A stretch of DNA of 64,000 nt from CAWUKT01 sp964352215 (GCA_964352215.1 CAYGRE010000004.1:62001-126000); one strand, 5' to 3'. Shown: positions 44,788 to 53,820, counted from the stretch's first letter. The notes: generated by a model from the sequence alone, not told the origin. Program-made: numbers and translations.

Positions 44788-45771
44788 ATGGATGCCATTG
44801 CCTTACGCCACGAACTGCTCCAGTTGTTTCAAAACACAGCCACCAAACCCTCCAAGTATAACCGGGGGCACGTTTTCGAAAGTATATTGGACTTTGCCAA
44901 AAAGGAGATCAGCAAGGAGGAATCACTCTCCATGATGTATTGCTTCCACCTTTATCAACGGGTACTGAAATCTTCACAGCATGGCCGGCTCAGGCTGGCA
45001 AAGGGTTTTGCCAAAGAGGCCGAAGAATTCAATACCGAATTCAGCCTTGAGGTAACCAATTTGGGAATGCGCAGCCTCTACCATCCGGCCATAGGGTACT
45101 ACTATTATGTTTCGGAGGATTATGACCGGGCCTTGAAAGAAATCCGAGCAAGCTACGAACCGATCCATGAACTCTATCACCTGGGACTGAAAGAGGCTAT
45201 CCTGATGAAGATCGAACAGGTAACCAATGAATTCCGGGTATTGTACTCTATGGGCAGAGAAGCAGAAGCAATGGACATAGCCGGGAAATTGGTCAGCTAC
45301 GTCCTCTCCGGTAAAACGGATCCTGAAGTGTTTCCTTTTTCTCTGGATGAAGTGATGCCAGATACAGGGGAAAGAGAAGTTTTGAGTAGCTATGTCATTG
45401 ACTGCCTCTTATTCAAATGGGTTGGACAGGCACCCAAGGATACCAGCAAGACCCTCCAAAACTTAACAAAAATTCTCGAAGCCTATCCCAATTCTACCTA
45501 TTACCGAATGGCACAAAACCTCAAGGAAATTCAGAACTCCGGGATCGAAAAGTGGTTGAGCAAAAGGGACCTCGCACCATTTTTTCATGACGTGACTCCT
45601 TCCATGGTGAAGTTGTTAGCAATCTATTTCGCTTTCTCTTATATTCATGTAGAAGGAGCTTGGACTCCGGAATTGGAAAAAGCCTTTGAAGACTACAATG
45701 AAAAAATAACGCGAATTCCAGAAGTTACTTATAAGCCATTGCTGGAGTTTGCATCTCCTGTACACATTTGA
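44788..45771 (+). CDS. Hypothetical helical protein of the RiPP locus
   Basis: A 327-residue soluble, all-helical protein with no signal or TM. Start at ATG 44788, 5 bp after the maturase stop. It is rich in Tyr, Lys, Glu helices (EEFNTEFSLEVTNLGMRSLY, YYYVSEDYDRALKEIRASYE, LLFKWVGQAPKDTSKTLQNL) resembling a TPR-like scaffold. No known RiPP enzyme motif seen. Tight coupling to the maturase suggests a role in peptide binding, immunity or complex assembly; this is inference from context. Confidence 0.75.
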   Translation: MDAIALRHELLQLFQNTATKPSKYNRGHVFESILDFAKKEISKEESLSMMYCFHLYQRVLKSSQHGRLRLAKGFAKEAEEFNTEFSLEVTNLGMRSLYHPAIGYYYYVSEDYDRALKEIRASYEPIHELYHLGLKEAILMKIEQVTNEFRVLYSMGREAEAMDIAGKLVSYVLSGKTDPEVFPFSLDEVMPDTGEREVLSSYVIDCLLFKWVGQAPKDTSKTLQNLTKILEAYPNSTYYRMAQNLKEIQNSGIEKWLSKRDLAPFFHDVTPSMVKLLAIYFAFSYIHVEGAWTPELEKAFEDYNEKITRIPEVTYKPLLEFASPVHI

Positions 45772-45782
45772 TTCACTCTATC

Positions 45783-46502
45783 ATGAAGACTCTTAAATTT
45801 ACCGCCCTAATCTTCTGCCTTTGCCTCTCCTATGGATTGAAGGCCCAACAGACCATGCCCAATACCGTTGTACAACTACAAAAGAAAACCCTTTTCTCTG
45901 AAACTGAATTCACCCATCTTGACATTGACCGTATCGGAAAGGTCGTCCTTGCTTATGGCCCGGTGTCCAAGGTAGAAATCGAAGGCCCGGCTGAAGATCT
46001 TCCCACCATCAAAGCGAAGCAAAGTGGCCAGAAGGTTACGGTTCGAACCAAGAGTTCAGTCGCGGTCAACAATTCGACGCTCTACATTACCTTGAATTGT
46101 AAAAAATTGAAGCTGGATGTCAGCACCGTTGGCAGCATTCAAAGCATGGGTACGCTCCCGATAGAGACCATCGATATCGTTGCGGTGAGTATCGGTTCCA
46201 TCCAAATGGATTTGGAATCGGAGCGTCTTACCTTGAATGGCAAAGCCCTGGGAGATGTCGTTCTGGCTGGTGATGTAACCAACTCTAAATTCAAGATAGA
46301 TGCCATCGGTAGTTTGGATTGTTCGGCGATGGAAGCTGATGGAGCCCAGGTCCACATGAAGGCCTCAACCGATATCAAATTGAAAGTATCTACTTTTCTG
46401 GAGCTGGATTTATATGCTTGCCCAAGTATCTCGGTCATTGGCGACCCTATAGTGAAGGTCATCCATAAAGATCCACAAGTGAATATTGAAACAGTGAGAT
46501 AA
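45783..46502 (+). CDS. Secreted GIN-domain (DUF2807-like) protein
   Basis: A 239-residue secreted protein. Start at ATG 45783 (MKTLKFTALIFCLCLSYGLK) gives a signal peptide ending KAQQ; the frame extends upstream by a TTG but overlaps the previous gene. The mature part alternates beta strands in pairs (VSKVEIEGPAEDL, LKLDVSTVGSIQSMG, ESERLTLNGKALGDVVL, KFKIDAIGSLDCSAM), which is the pattern of the GIN/DUF2807 head domain. It is between a helical protein and the exporter, which starts at the base after its stop. Possible role at the cell surface in peptide handling or immunity. Confidence 0.8.
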   Translation: MKTLKFTALIFCLCLSYGLKAQQTMPNTVVQLQKKTLFSETEFTHLDIDRIGKVVLAYGPVSKVEIEGPAEDLPTIKAKQSGQKVTVRTKSSVAVNNSTLYITLNCKKLKLDVSTVGSIQSMGTLPIETIDIVAVSIGSIQMDLESERLTLNGKALGDVVLAGDVTNSKFKIDAIGSLDCSAMEADGAQVHMKASTDIKLKVSTFLELDLYACPSISVIGDPIVKVIHKDPQVNIETVR

Positions 46503-48713
46503 GTGGGGTTAAAATCTTTCCCATTTTTTGCGCAACATGATCAAATGGACTGTGGTCCGGCATGTTTGCGTATGATCACCAAATACTACGGAAAGAGTGT
46601 ACCCTTAAAATTCCTGAAGGAAATCTCCTATCAGACCAAGGAGGGGGTAAGTTTATTGGGACTCACCCAAGCCGCGGAACGACTTGGCTACCAAAGTATC
46701 GCGGCAAAATTATCCTTTGAGGAGTTAATAACGCACACTGATAAGCTTCCGATGGTGATCCATTGGAATGAGAACCACTTTGTTGTACTCTTTAAGGTTA
46801 AAAAGAATCCGATAACCGGGAAAAGGATATTTTTCATTGCCGACCCCTCCCACGGGCAGATCAGGTTACCAGAGGATAAATTTCTGAATTCTTGGTTGAA
46901 ATCAAAGGAGAAAGGGGTTTGTCTACTCCTGTTCCCGGGGGAGGAATTTGAATCGCTTACTGCCCCAGAGGAACCACAGGTCGGGTTGCTTACATTTTTC
47001 AGGTATGTCCGGTCCTTTCGCAAAGAGCTTATTTTGCTCATGCTGGGGATGTTGATCATCAGCCTGGCCACTCTGATCCTCCCCTTCTTGACCCAACTGC
47101 TGATCGACAAAGGAATTCAGCCCAAAAACATGGGAGTGGTAGCGACAATTCTGATCGCTCAAATTGTCCTTTTCCTGGGGGTCCTCTCCACTGAAGTTAT
47201 TCGAAATTGGGTTTTGTTGTATCTCGGAACCAGAATCAACATTACCATCATATCAGATTTCCTGAAGAAGTTGCTGAAGTTACCCCTCCATTTTTTTGAC
47301 ACCAAGCAAATGGGAGACATCAATCAGAGAATTCAGGATCATGATCGGATAGAGTCCTTTCTGACCTCACAAAGTCTGCTGGCCTTATTCTCCCTGGTAA
47401 ATTTCTCAGTATTCTTCATTGTTCTGCTTCAATACAATACCTGGATTGTCACCATCTATTTTGCCCTGACACTCTTAGCTGTCCTCTGGTCTGTGATCTT
47501 CCTGAACAGACGCAAGCAATTGGACTACCAAAAATTCATCCAGCGCAGCGAAAACCAGGATGTGGTGTTTGAGATGATCAATGGGATTGAAGAAATCAAG
47601 CTCAACGGGTTTGAAACTTACAACCGTCGCAAGTGGGAGGGAATACAATTCCATCTCTTCAAGGCCAATATGCGTATCCTCAGACTTGACCAGGTCCAAC
47701 GGGTAGGTTTCGATCTCATCAATCAGATTAAGAATATTATTGTCACCTTCGTAGCCGCCCAGGAGGTCATCCATGAAAGTATTTCACTGGGAGCATTGCT
47801 TGCCATTTCCTATATCATCGGGCAAATGAATTCTCCGGTCAACCAGATCATTCAATTTTTTCTTGGATATCAGGACGCCAAAATCAGCCTGGAAAGGTTA
47901 CTGGAGGTTGAACAACACGATGATGAAGGACACGGGCGAACAGATCACATTGTCTTTGAAAATGGAGCCGATCACATTGAAGTGACCCTCGATAGGATCA
48001 GCTTTCAGTATGAGGGGCCCGCTTCCCCTTTTGTCCTCAAGGACATCCTGATGACCATTGAAAAAGGGAAGGTTACCGCAATCGTAGGCGAAAGCGGAAG
48101 TGGTAAAACGACCCTGATGCGCCTGCTCCTGGGTTACTATCCTCCCACTGCGGGAGAAATTCGTGTCAATGGCTCTTCACTTGAGAACCTGGCTCCTGAC
48201 AAATGGCGGGAAGAGTGCGGAACTGTCCTTCAGGACGGCTACCTGTTTTCCGATACCATTGAAAGAAATATTGCCATGGGGCAGGATGAAATAGACCTTG
48301 ACCGCATGAATGCCGCCCTGAAGACCGCCTGCCTCCACGAATTTGTCTATAACCTTCCTCTGCGGTCGAAAACGAAAGTTGGACCGGCGGGAATTGGATT
48401 GTCCGGAGGGCAGAAGCAGCGGCTCTTCATCGCAAGGGCGGTTTACAAGAATCCGTCCTTTATTCTCTTTGACGAAGCGACCAGTGCGCTTGATGCGGAA
48501 ACCGAAAGGTCAATTCAGGACAATTTGAGTCAATTCCTCGCTGGAAAAACTGCCCTGATCATTGCGCACCGACTCAGTACCGTCAAGAATGCTGACCAAA
48601 TCATTGTACTGAAAAATGGCAGGATCGTTGAGCGGGGCAATCATGAGTCCCTGATTGCAAGCAAAGGAATTTATTTCGACTTGGTAAAGAACCAACTAAA
48701 CCTCGGAAACTGA
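46503..48713 (+). CDS. Peptidase-containing ABC transporter (C39 PCAT) for the RiPP
   Basis: A 736-residue exporter that cuts the leader after Gly-Gly and exports the core. The start is GTG 46503, directly after the GIN gene stop (TAA-GTG). Residues ~1-135 are a C39 peptidase: Gln11, Cys17 in QMDCGPACL, His92 in NHFVVLFK and Asp114 in ADPSHG form the catalytic set. The TM domain spans ~165-440. The nucleotide-binding domain has Walker A GESGSGKTTL, signature LSGGQKQR, Walker B FILFDEATSALD and an H-loop HRLSTVKNAD. A complete full-length PCAT. Followed by a 55-residue membrane protein with a one-base overlap. Confidence 0.97.
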   Translation: MGLKSFPFFAQHDQMDCGPACLRMITKYYGKSVPLKFLKEISYQTKEGVSLLGLTQAAERLGYQSIAAKLSFEELITHTDKLPMVIHWNENHFVVLFKVKKNPITGKRIFFIADPSHGQIRLPEDKFLNSWLKSKEKGVCLLLFPGEEFESLTAPEEPQVGLLTFFRYVRSFRKELILLMLGMLIISLATLILPFLTQLLIDKGIQPKNMGVVATILIAQIVLFLGVLSTEVIRNWVLLYLGTRINITIISDFLKKLLKLPLHFFDTKQMGDINQRIQDHDRIESFLTSQSLLALFSLVNFSVFFIVLLQYNTWIVTIYFALTLLAVLWSVIFLNRRKQLDYQKFIQRSENQDVVFEMINGIEEIKLNGFETYNRRKWEGIQFHLFKANMRILRLDQVQRVGFDLINQIKNIIVTFVAAQEVIHESISLGALLAISYIIGQMNSPVNQIIQFFLGYQDAKISLERLLEVEQHDDEGHGRTDHIVFENGADHIEVTLDRISFQYEGPASPFVLKDILMTIEKGKVTAIVGESGSGKTTLMRLLLGYYPPTAGEIRVNGSSLENLAPDKWREECGTVLQDGYLFSDTIERNIAMGQDEIDLDRMNAALKTACLHEFVYNLPLRSKTKVGPAGIGLSGGQKQRLFIARAVYKNPSFILFDEATSALDAETERSIQDNLSQFLAGKTALIIAHRLSTVKNADQIIVLKNGRIVERGNHESLIASKGIYFDLVKNQLNLGN

Positions 48714-48880
48714 TGGAACCATCTGAATTCAACTCGATCATTGAAAAAAAGGGGGGTAAATCCATTACCTGGGGCTATATCCTTTGGCTGGTCATGGCAT
48801 TGGTCATCGGCTCCATGCTGATTTTTATTGAGATTGATGACACCCCTCTGGGATCCTATTTCCTTGAGAATTTTTTCTAG
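48713..48880 (+). CDS. 55-residue single-TM protein coupled to the exporter
   Basis: ATG 48713 overlaps the exporter stop by one base (TGATG), so translation is coupled. 55 residues: a soluble start (MEPSEFNSIIEKKGGKSITW), a TM helix (~GYILWLVMALVIGSMLIFIE), then IDDTPLGSYFLENFF. It sits where HlyD/membrane-fusion genes usually follow PCATs, and its N-terminal layout resembles such proteins, but no periplasmic coiled coil follows. It could be an immunity peptide, a small accessory subunit, or a remnant of a fusion protein. Function unknown. Confidence 0.7.
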   Translation: MEPSEFNSIIEKKGGKSITWGYILWLVMALVIGSMLIFIEIDDTPLGSYFLENFF

Positions 48881-48899
48881 GCGCAGAAGAAAGGCGGTT

Positions 48900-49604
48900 C
48901 TATTTCCCTACCTGAATCTTACGAATGACATAAGGATAGGTCTCCATGTCCCATTCCCCAAATCCCATCTCCGGGTCGGTGGTCATGGGGTTTTCCCGGT
49001 AGAGGATCAGATCAGCCGCAGAAAACCAGAAATCCTCTCCGGCAGTGATCTCATTGTAAGGTGAATTTCCTTTGGGGCCGTAATGGATGCTGCACTCGTA
49101 TTTCCGCTTTTGCTGCAAGGCCCCATTTTCCAGATCCAGGACGAACAGCTTTGCTCCCTTTTTGTAGCGATCCGGATTCAGATTGACAAAGGCGATGCGG
49201 GTCTTTTCCCCCGGCGCGATGGCGATCCCGGAAATCCCTTCGGTCTCGGGAAAGAGGGACATCAGGGTAGATACTTCCTGCTTTGCAATGTCGAGCACAC
49301 GCAACTCTACCCCCCGGAACCAGAGCGCATAGCGGTCGCCCGGCAAGATCACCGGTACCACGTGCCGTACGTCTGCGATTTCATCGAGGATGGGTCCGGG
49401 AAGAGAGACTGGCTCCCCGGAGGCGTGCTGCAATTCCCACCAGATATCGGAAGCGCCATCGGTCTTATCTCCCCATTGGTAGCGGGATGTCGATTGGGAA
49501 GGTGAAGCAGACTCCCTGCTTGCGGAGGACTGGGCAGAAAGCCCTTGAAAAGAGATCGGCAGGAAGGAGAAAGTCAACAACAGGCTGAGGAGGAAGTTAT
49601 TCAT
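48900..49604 (-). CDS. Secreted hypothetical protein
   Basis: A 234-residue secreted protein (signal MNNFLLSLLLTFSFLPISFQ, cut near LSAQ). A Ser-rich stretch is followed by beta-rich blades (YALWFRGVELRVLDIAKQ, TRIAFVNLNPDRYKKGAK, FWFSAADLILYRENP), suggesting a partial propeller or Ig-like protein. No family recognised. Convergent with the 55-residue gene at 48880. No sorting domain is seen, so it is probably periplasmic. Confidence 0.65.
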   Translation of the reverse strand: MNNFLLSLLLTFSFLPISFQGLSAQSSASRESASPSQSTSRYQWGDKTDGASDIWWELQHASGEPVSLPGPILDEIADVRHVVPVILPGDRYALWFRGVELRVLDIAKQEVSTLMSLFPETEGISGIAIAPGEKTRIAFVNLNPDRYKKGAKLFVLDLENGALQQKRKYECSIHYGPKGNSPYNEITAGEDFWFSAADLILYRENPMTTDPEMGFGEWDMETYPYVIRKIQVGK

Positions 49605-49683
49605 ATTTATAAAAATAGGAGTCTCTTTTCATAGCGTCAAACTACAGTGGTGATTTACCATCTGCCCCAGCCAAAGCAAAAAT

Positions 49684-49700
49684 TTCCCGCTCCGCGGGAA
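49684..49700 (-). terminator. Terminator of the SUMF1-domain gene
   Basis: TTCCCGC-TCC-GCGGGAA, a perfect 7-bp hairpin. On the minus strand it is followed by ATTTTTGCTTT. It lies 105 bp beyond the stop of the 49805 gene. Confidence 0.75.
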
Positions 49701-49804
49701 TACTCCATTCCTGTCATTGCACTTGCCGTCGCCCTTCCAGGGCTCCTGGCCCGTTTCATTCCATCCATTCCGTGTGCTCAAAATCATGGAAGGAGGATGA
49801 ACCA

Positions 49805-51709
49805 CTATAAACTGTGGGCCAGGCGGAACCCGACACCGCCGTTACGGTCGTCGGGGATCCAGTTGCCGCGGCAAGCAACCCGGCAGAAGCGAGGGTCGTA
49901 GTCCCAAGCACCACCGCGTAACACACGAAGATGACCACTATCTATCCAAGGACTACCATCTGCTGGGGCTCCCACATAATCAGAATGCCAATTATCTTCA
50001 CACAACTCAAACACATTCCCACTCATATCAAAGAGTCCCAAAGAATTACCTTTCTTCCTGCCTACCGGATGGGTCTTGTATTCTGAATTCTCCCAAAACC
50101 ATCCCACATCATTGAGATCCTCTCCCCCTGAATATGAAGTCCCTCCATCCTTCCCTTCTCTGGCAGCAAATTCCCATTCCGCTTCTGAAGGAAGTCGGTA
50201 TCTCATTCCCGTCTTTTGGTTCAGGCTATCCAGAAACTCTTGCACATCATACCATGATACCCCTTCAACCGGGCATTTGTCGCAACCTGAAAAATTTAAG
50301 GATTCCGGATATTTTCCCATAACCGCAGACCACTCTTCCTGGGTAACTTCATACCTGTTGATCTGGAAGCTTTGCACGTTTACCGGATGCACAGGTTCCT
50401 CGCTTTCACCGCAACTGTCTTGTTCCTCTGTACACCCCATCATGAAGCTGCCTCCAGGGACAGTTACCATGTTTCTTTGCAAAGCCGCAATCAGCGGGTG
50501 AAGGGTGTCCAGGGCTTGTTCCTCGCTACCATTACCAAGAGAATCACCCCGATCATCATTGGAAAGTGTATCACTCCTTTTTTTAACTCTATTGGAAGGA
50601 AAATAATCCTTTCCAGTGTACCAATCATCAATCCTTTCCGGTGGCTTGGAATCAGTGATCTCCCCATCACCAAGCTCCCCCAAAGCCTGTTTACTGACCA
50701 AATCCTCCGGATTGAGCCTCACCGCCTCCCGATACTCCCTGATTGCCTCCGGTATGCTATCCAGATTTCTATAACTTCTTCCCCTACCGGCATGAATCCG
50801 GCCTTGAAAAGTGGAGTGTGTCCCCTTTATAGACTTCAAACATGCCAAGGCTTTAAAATAATCTCCCTTCAGGCAGAAAATCTCCGCAGCTACCAATCTG
50901 ACCAGGGAGGCGGTCTCTTTGCTCCAAACTTTGAACTCCGGGATGGAATGACGCAGTTCCGTTTCAATCATGTTGTCAGACGCATCCCATGGGAGGGTGT
51001 CAAATTTGTTGACGTCAATGTAGCAGGTATAAAAAAGAGAATCTTCCGATTGATTGTGCAATGGATCCAGCGAACCCCAAACGACCATGCCATTAAAAAA
51101 GCAATCCTCATTGAGAATGCTGTCTACCTTGTGTTGCCCATCTATCGCACAGCCCAAGCATTCCCTGATCGGATCTGGCATAACACTGGTCTCATCCTTG
51201 AATTCTCTTTCGATCTCTGTGACCAGATGTTTGGAAAAAGTTTCATCGCTTTCAGCTCCAAACCGCGCTACCCTGATCTTGATTTTGTCCCTGTCCTCCT
51301 GGCTGCAAGTATCCGAACACCCTCTGAGAAACAAAACCGCCAGTACAATGCCGCCAATCAATAAGGATACTAACAGGCCCAACCGAATCCAAGGCTTCCT
51401 TCCCCCTTCCGGAACCTCTCTCCTTTCTTCCTCCCCGGACCTGGACACCTCTCGCCTTTCTTCTTTCTCCACCACTTCCAACAGGCCCATTCTGATGCGG
51501 CTCCATTCCAGATTGAAATCAGCTGGTGAAATCGTTCCCGCATTTTGTTGCCGCTTGAGTTCGGTCAACCGACCTTTCAATAACCTCACTTCTGTTCTGG
51601 CATCGGCCCGCAATTCCACCTCACCAGACAATAATGCATCAATGGCTTTTTCCAATCTATCATCGGAGATCAATTGAATGATTTTTGCTAAAGCCTCTTT
51701 CCTGCTCAT
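49805..51709 (-). CDS. EAD11-like N-terminus, TM helix and SUMF1 (formylglycine-generating-like) C-terminal domain
   Basis: A 634-residue protein. Residues 1-85 (MSRKEALAKIIQLISDDRLE, with LKGRLTELKRQQNAGTIS and WSRIRMGLLEVVEKEE) match the look of effector-associated domain 11, a death-like adaptor of Bacteroidota conflict systems. After a charged linker, one TM helix lies at ~109-128 (RLGLLVSLLIGGIVLAVLFL). The middle part (~130-370) includes a TPR-like segment (GRGRSYRNLDSIPEAIREYR). The C-terminal ~230 residues are SUMF1-like: MVTVPGGSFMMGCTEEQ, RYEVTQEEWSAVMG, RLPSEAEWEFAARE, DMSGNVFELCED, RVLRGGAWDYDPRFCRV, GGVGFRLA. The double-Cys of true formylglycine-generating enzymes is not seen, so it likely binds rather than converts. 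Role: possible conflict-system effector or signalling scaffold (inference). Confidence 0.85.
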   Translation of the reverse strand: MSRKEALAKIIQLISDDRLEKAIDALLSGEVELRADARTEVRLLKGRLTELKRQQNAGTISPADFNLEWSRIRMGLLEVVEKEERREVSRSGEEERREVPEGGRKPWIRLGLLVSLLIGGIVLAVLFLRGCSDTCSQEDRDKIKIRVARFGAESDETFSKHLVTEIEREFKDETSVMPDPIRECLGCAIDGQHKVDSILNEDCFFNGMVVWGSLDPLHNQSEDSLFYTCYIDVNKFDTLPWDASDNMIETELRHSIPEFKVWSKETASLVRLVAAEIFCLKGDYFKALACLKSIKGTHSTFQGRIHAGRGRSYRNLDSIPEAIREYREAVRLNPEDLVSKQALGELGDGEITDSKPPERIDDWYTGKDYFPSNRVKKRSDTLSNDDRGDSLGNGSEEQALDTLHPLIAALQRNMVTVPGGSFMMGCTEEQDSCGESEEPVHPVNVQSFQINRYEVTQEEWSAVMGKYPESLNFSGCDKCPVEGVSWYDVQEFLDSLNQKTGMRYRLPSEAEWEFAAREGKDGGTSYSGGEDLNDVGWFWENSEYKTHPVGRKKGNSLGLFDMSGNVFELCEDNWHSDYVGAPADGSPWIDSGHLRVLRGGAWDYDPRFCRVACRGNWIPDDRNGGVGFRLAHSL

Positions 51710-51872
51710 GGATGTTCAAATAGTCTGGTCACGGGAATTGAAAGTGGAATTTAGAAAATATTGGAAAAAGGGCCATTGATACCTGCAAGTTTATCAGCTA
51801 ACAAGTAATATCTGTAATTCGTCCGAAATGCTTCGCTGAAAATTCTAAATCAATGAATCAGTTTGTTCCTGC

Positions 51873-52427
51873 TCAATTCAGGATCGGATCCACCGGATAG
51901 TGCGAAATCACCCGGTACTTCCCGCCCATCGACTGCAAGACCTTCTGCCAAAGCTGATCGGCTTCATAGCCCAACTCAAGCCCCTTCGGAGGGTTGGCAA
52001 CGTACCAGGATTTTCCCTTGATCTCTTCCTCCAACTGTCCTTCGGACCAGCCGCTGTAGCCCACAAAGAACCGGACATTGTCCTCGTTGGCGGTGCCCAA
52101 TAAAATCTTCTCCTTCAGGTCTTCGAAATTGGTTCCCTGGAAAATTCCGGGAAGTAGTTCGTCATCGGGTCTGGCGAGTTCAGGTATGGTATGTAAAAAG
52201 TGAAGGGCATCCGTACCGACCGGACCTCCGAGATAAACGGGAACATCCAGGGTGGGAAAATCCTCCAACAGTTCATTGAGCTTATAATCCAGCTTCCGGT
52301 TGAGGACAAAACCGAGGGTCCCCTCCTCTCCATGAGAAGCGAGCAATACGACGGCCCGAAAGAAATTGGGGTCTTGTAAATAAGGTCTCGCAAGCAGCAA
52401 GCGGCCTTTTGCAGGTTCGAGTTTCAT
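51873..52427 (-). CDS. YqgE/AlgH family protein
   Basis: A 184-residue protein of the YqgE/AlgH (DUF179) family. Typical segments: KGRLLLARPYLQDPNFFRAV near the start, VVLLASHGEEGTLGFVLNR, VPVYLGGPVGTDALHFLHT, VRFFVGYSGWSEGQLEEEI and SWYVANPP. The biochemical role is not settled. Starts at ATG 52425-52427. Upstream of the EAD11/SUMF1 gene on the same strand with 163 bp between. Confidence 0.95.
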   Translation of the reverse strand: MKLEPAKGRLLLARPYLQDPNFFRAVVLLASHGEEGTLGFVLNRKLDYKLNELLEDFPTLDVPVYLGGPVGTDALHFLHTIPELARPDDELLPGIFQGTNFEDLKEKILLGTANEDNVRFFVGYSGWSEGQLEEEIKGKSWYVANPPKGLELGYEADQLWQKVLQSMGGKYRVISHYPVDPILN

Positions 52428-52619
52428 TGCTGGTGTATATCTCTTCCTAAGTTAGCCGAATTTTTCAAACTAAAAAGGGGAGGACTGTCCTCCAGAAAAC
52501 CCAAAACCTTTTAGATGGCTTCAGAACCGGGTCGGAAATAAGATTATCGAAATCGGTATGTTTTTTTGTTTAAATTGTGGTTGCGGAATCAGCCAACGAT
52601 GGTACGGAATTAACCAAGT

Positions 52620-53816
52620 ATGAATAATAATATGCGTGGAACTGAGGCGCGGGGTGCAAAACTACCGCCTGAAGCCGAGTCCAATCTTTTGGGCTTGCTG
52701 CGCAGTATGGATTCCGAAAACCAGGTGCTGGCCCTCAATTTCCTCGAAGGCATGGAAGTCCCCCGCAATGCTTTGACGGACTTGCTGGCCCTCAGCCACT
52801 TCTCCCGCCACCATTGGCTGCGCGAACAAGCAAAAACGCTGTTTGAAAAAGAAGCACCCCGGGGATTTGTACTCGCCTTACAGGACGAGCTGAATTTTCG
52901 AAATTTCACTCCCAATCGCCACGTAGAGTGGTTTATGGCGGTACGGAGGCGGCACGGCATCGACAGTCCGGTACTGGCTCAATATATGTATCACTGGGAA
53001 ATGATCAATCTCCCGGCTTATATGAAGTACGGCATTTCGGATTCGCCCTCTTTCTTTGCTCCCTATATCAACGGCGACCAACTCGACCTGTCCTTCCGGG
53101 GCATGGATGAAGTTCCTACTGACCTCCAGGAATTGCGGCACATTGCCCATGTTGACCTGAGTGGCAATGTCCTGACACGTCTGGGACGGATCGTGGCACG
53201 CCTGCCCAGGCTGGAAAGTCTGAGAATCAATGGCAACCAATTGAGTCACCTCAACCCTACCGTTAGCCGGATGGCCAGACTCCAGTTTCTGGATGCCTCC
53301 ACCAATCTGCTTGAAAGTCTCCCTGCCGGACTTTCCAAGTTGCAACGGCTGCGTTACCTTGATATCAGCCGCAACGAATTGGACGTACTGCCCAATTTCA
53401 TCACCGAGATGTTTGCCCTCGAAGAATTGCATGCCTCCCGCAATCCTATCCGCGAAATTCCGGAACACCTGGAAGGACTGCGGAATCTCAAAAAGCTCTC
53501 CCTTGACAACAACCCCAAGCTTACCATCCTCCCACCATCAATGGGGTCCCTCATCAGCCTGGAAGAATTGAACCTGCAACGAACCGGCATCAAGACCCTT
53601 CCCGATAGGATGGGCCGGCTCCCCAAACTGGAAAGGCTGAACCTGGCCGACAATCAACTCGATGACATTTCGGTTGTCCTACAGATGCGGAATCTGAAAG
53701 AACTGGACCTGACCGGGACCACCATCAACCACGGGTATGAGCAATTGACTGAAGTGGAGCAGCGCAGGCTCCATCAATTGACCGAAGGACGGCAACAAAA
53801 TCTGGTCTTTGTATAA
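52620..53816 (+). CDS. Leucine-rich-repeat protein
   Basis: A 398-residue cytoplasmic LRR protein with no signal peptide. Start ATG 52620; a second Met five residues in is also possible. Residues 1-150 are a helical N-terminal domain (SENQVLALNFLEGMEVPRN). From ~165 to ~385 there are about nine LRR units of 22-24 residues (LRHIAHVDLSGNVLTRL, LPRLESLRINGNQLSHL, MARLQFLDASTNLLESL, LQRLRYLDISRNELDVL), of the bacterial LPxNxL type. LRRs serve protein binding; no enzyme domain is seen. Followed by two terminators. Confidence 0.92.
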   Translation: MNNNMRGTEARGAKLPPEAESNLLGLLRSMDSENQVLALNFLEGMEVPRNALTDLLALSHFSRHHWLREQAKTLFEKEAPRGFVLALQDELNFRNFTPNRHVEWFMAVRRRHGIDSPVLAQYMYHWEMINLPAYMKYGISDSPSFFAPYINGDQLDLSFRGMDEVPTDLQELRHIAHVDLSGNVLTRLGRIVARLPRLESLRINGNQLSHLNPTVSRMARLQFLDASTNLLESLPAGLSKLQRLRYLDISRNELDVLPNFITEMFALEELHASRNPIREIPEHLEGLRNLKKLSLDNNPKLTILPPSMGSLISLEELNLQRTGIKTLPDRMGRLPKLERLNLADNQLDDISVVLQMRNLKELDLTGTTINHGYEQLTEVEQRRLHQLTEGRQQNLVFV

Positions 53817-53820
53817 AGCA

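Noticed and set aside
50372..51364. A 330-residue plus-strand ORF
   Set aside because: It lies fully antisense to the EAD11/SUMF1 gene, which has clear SUMF1 motifs; the ORF has no domain.
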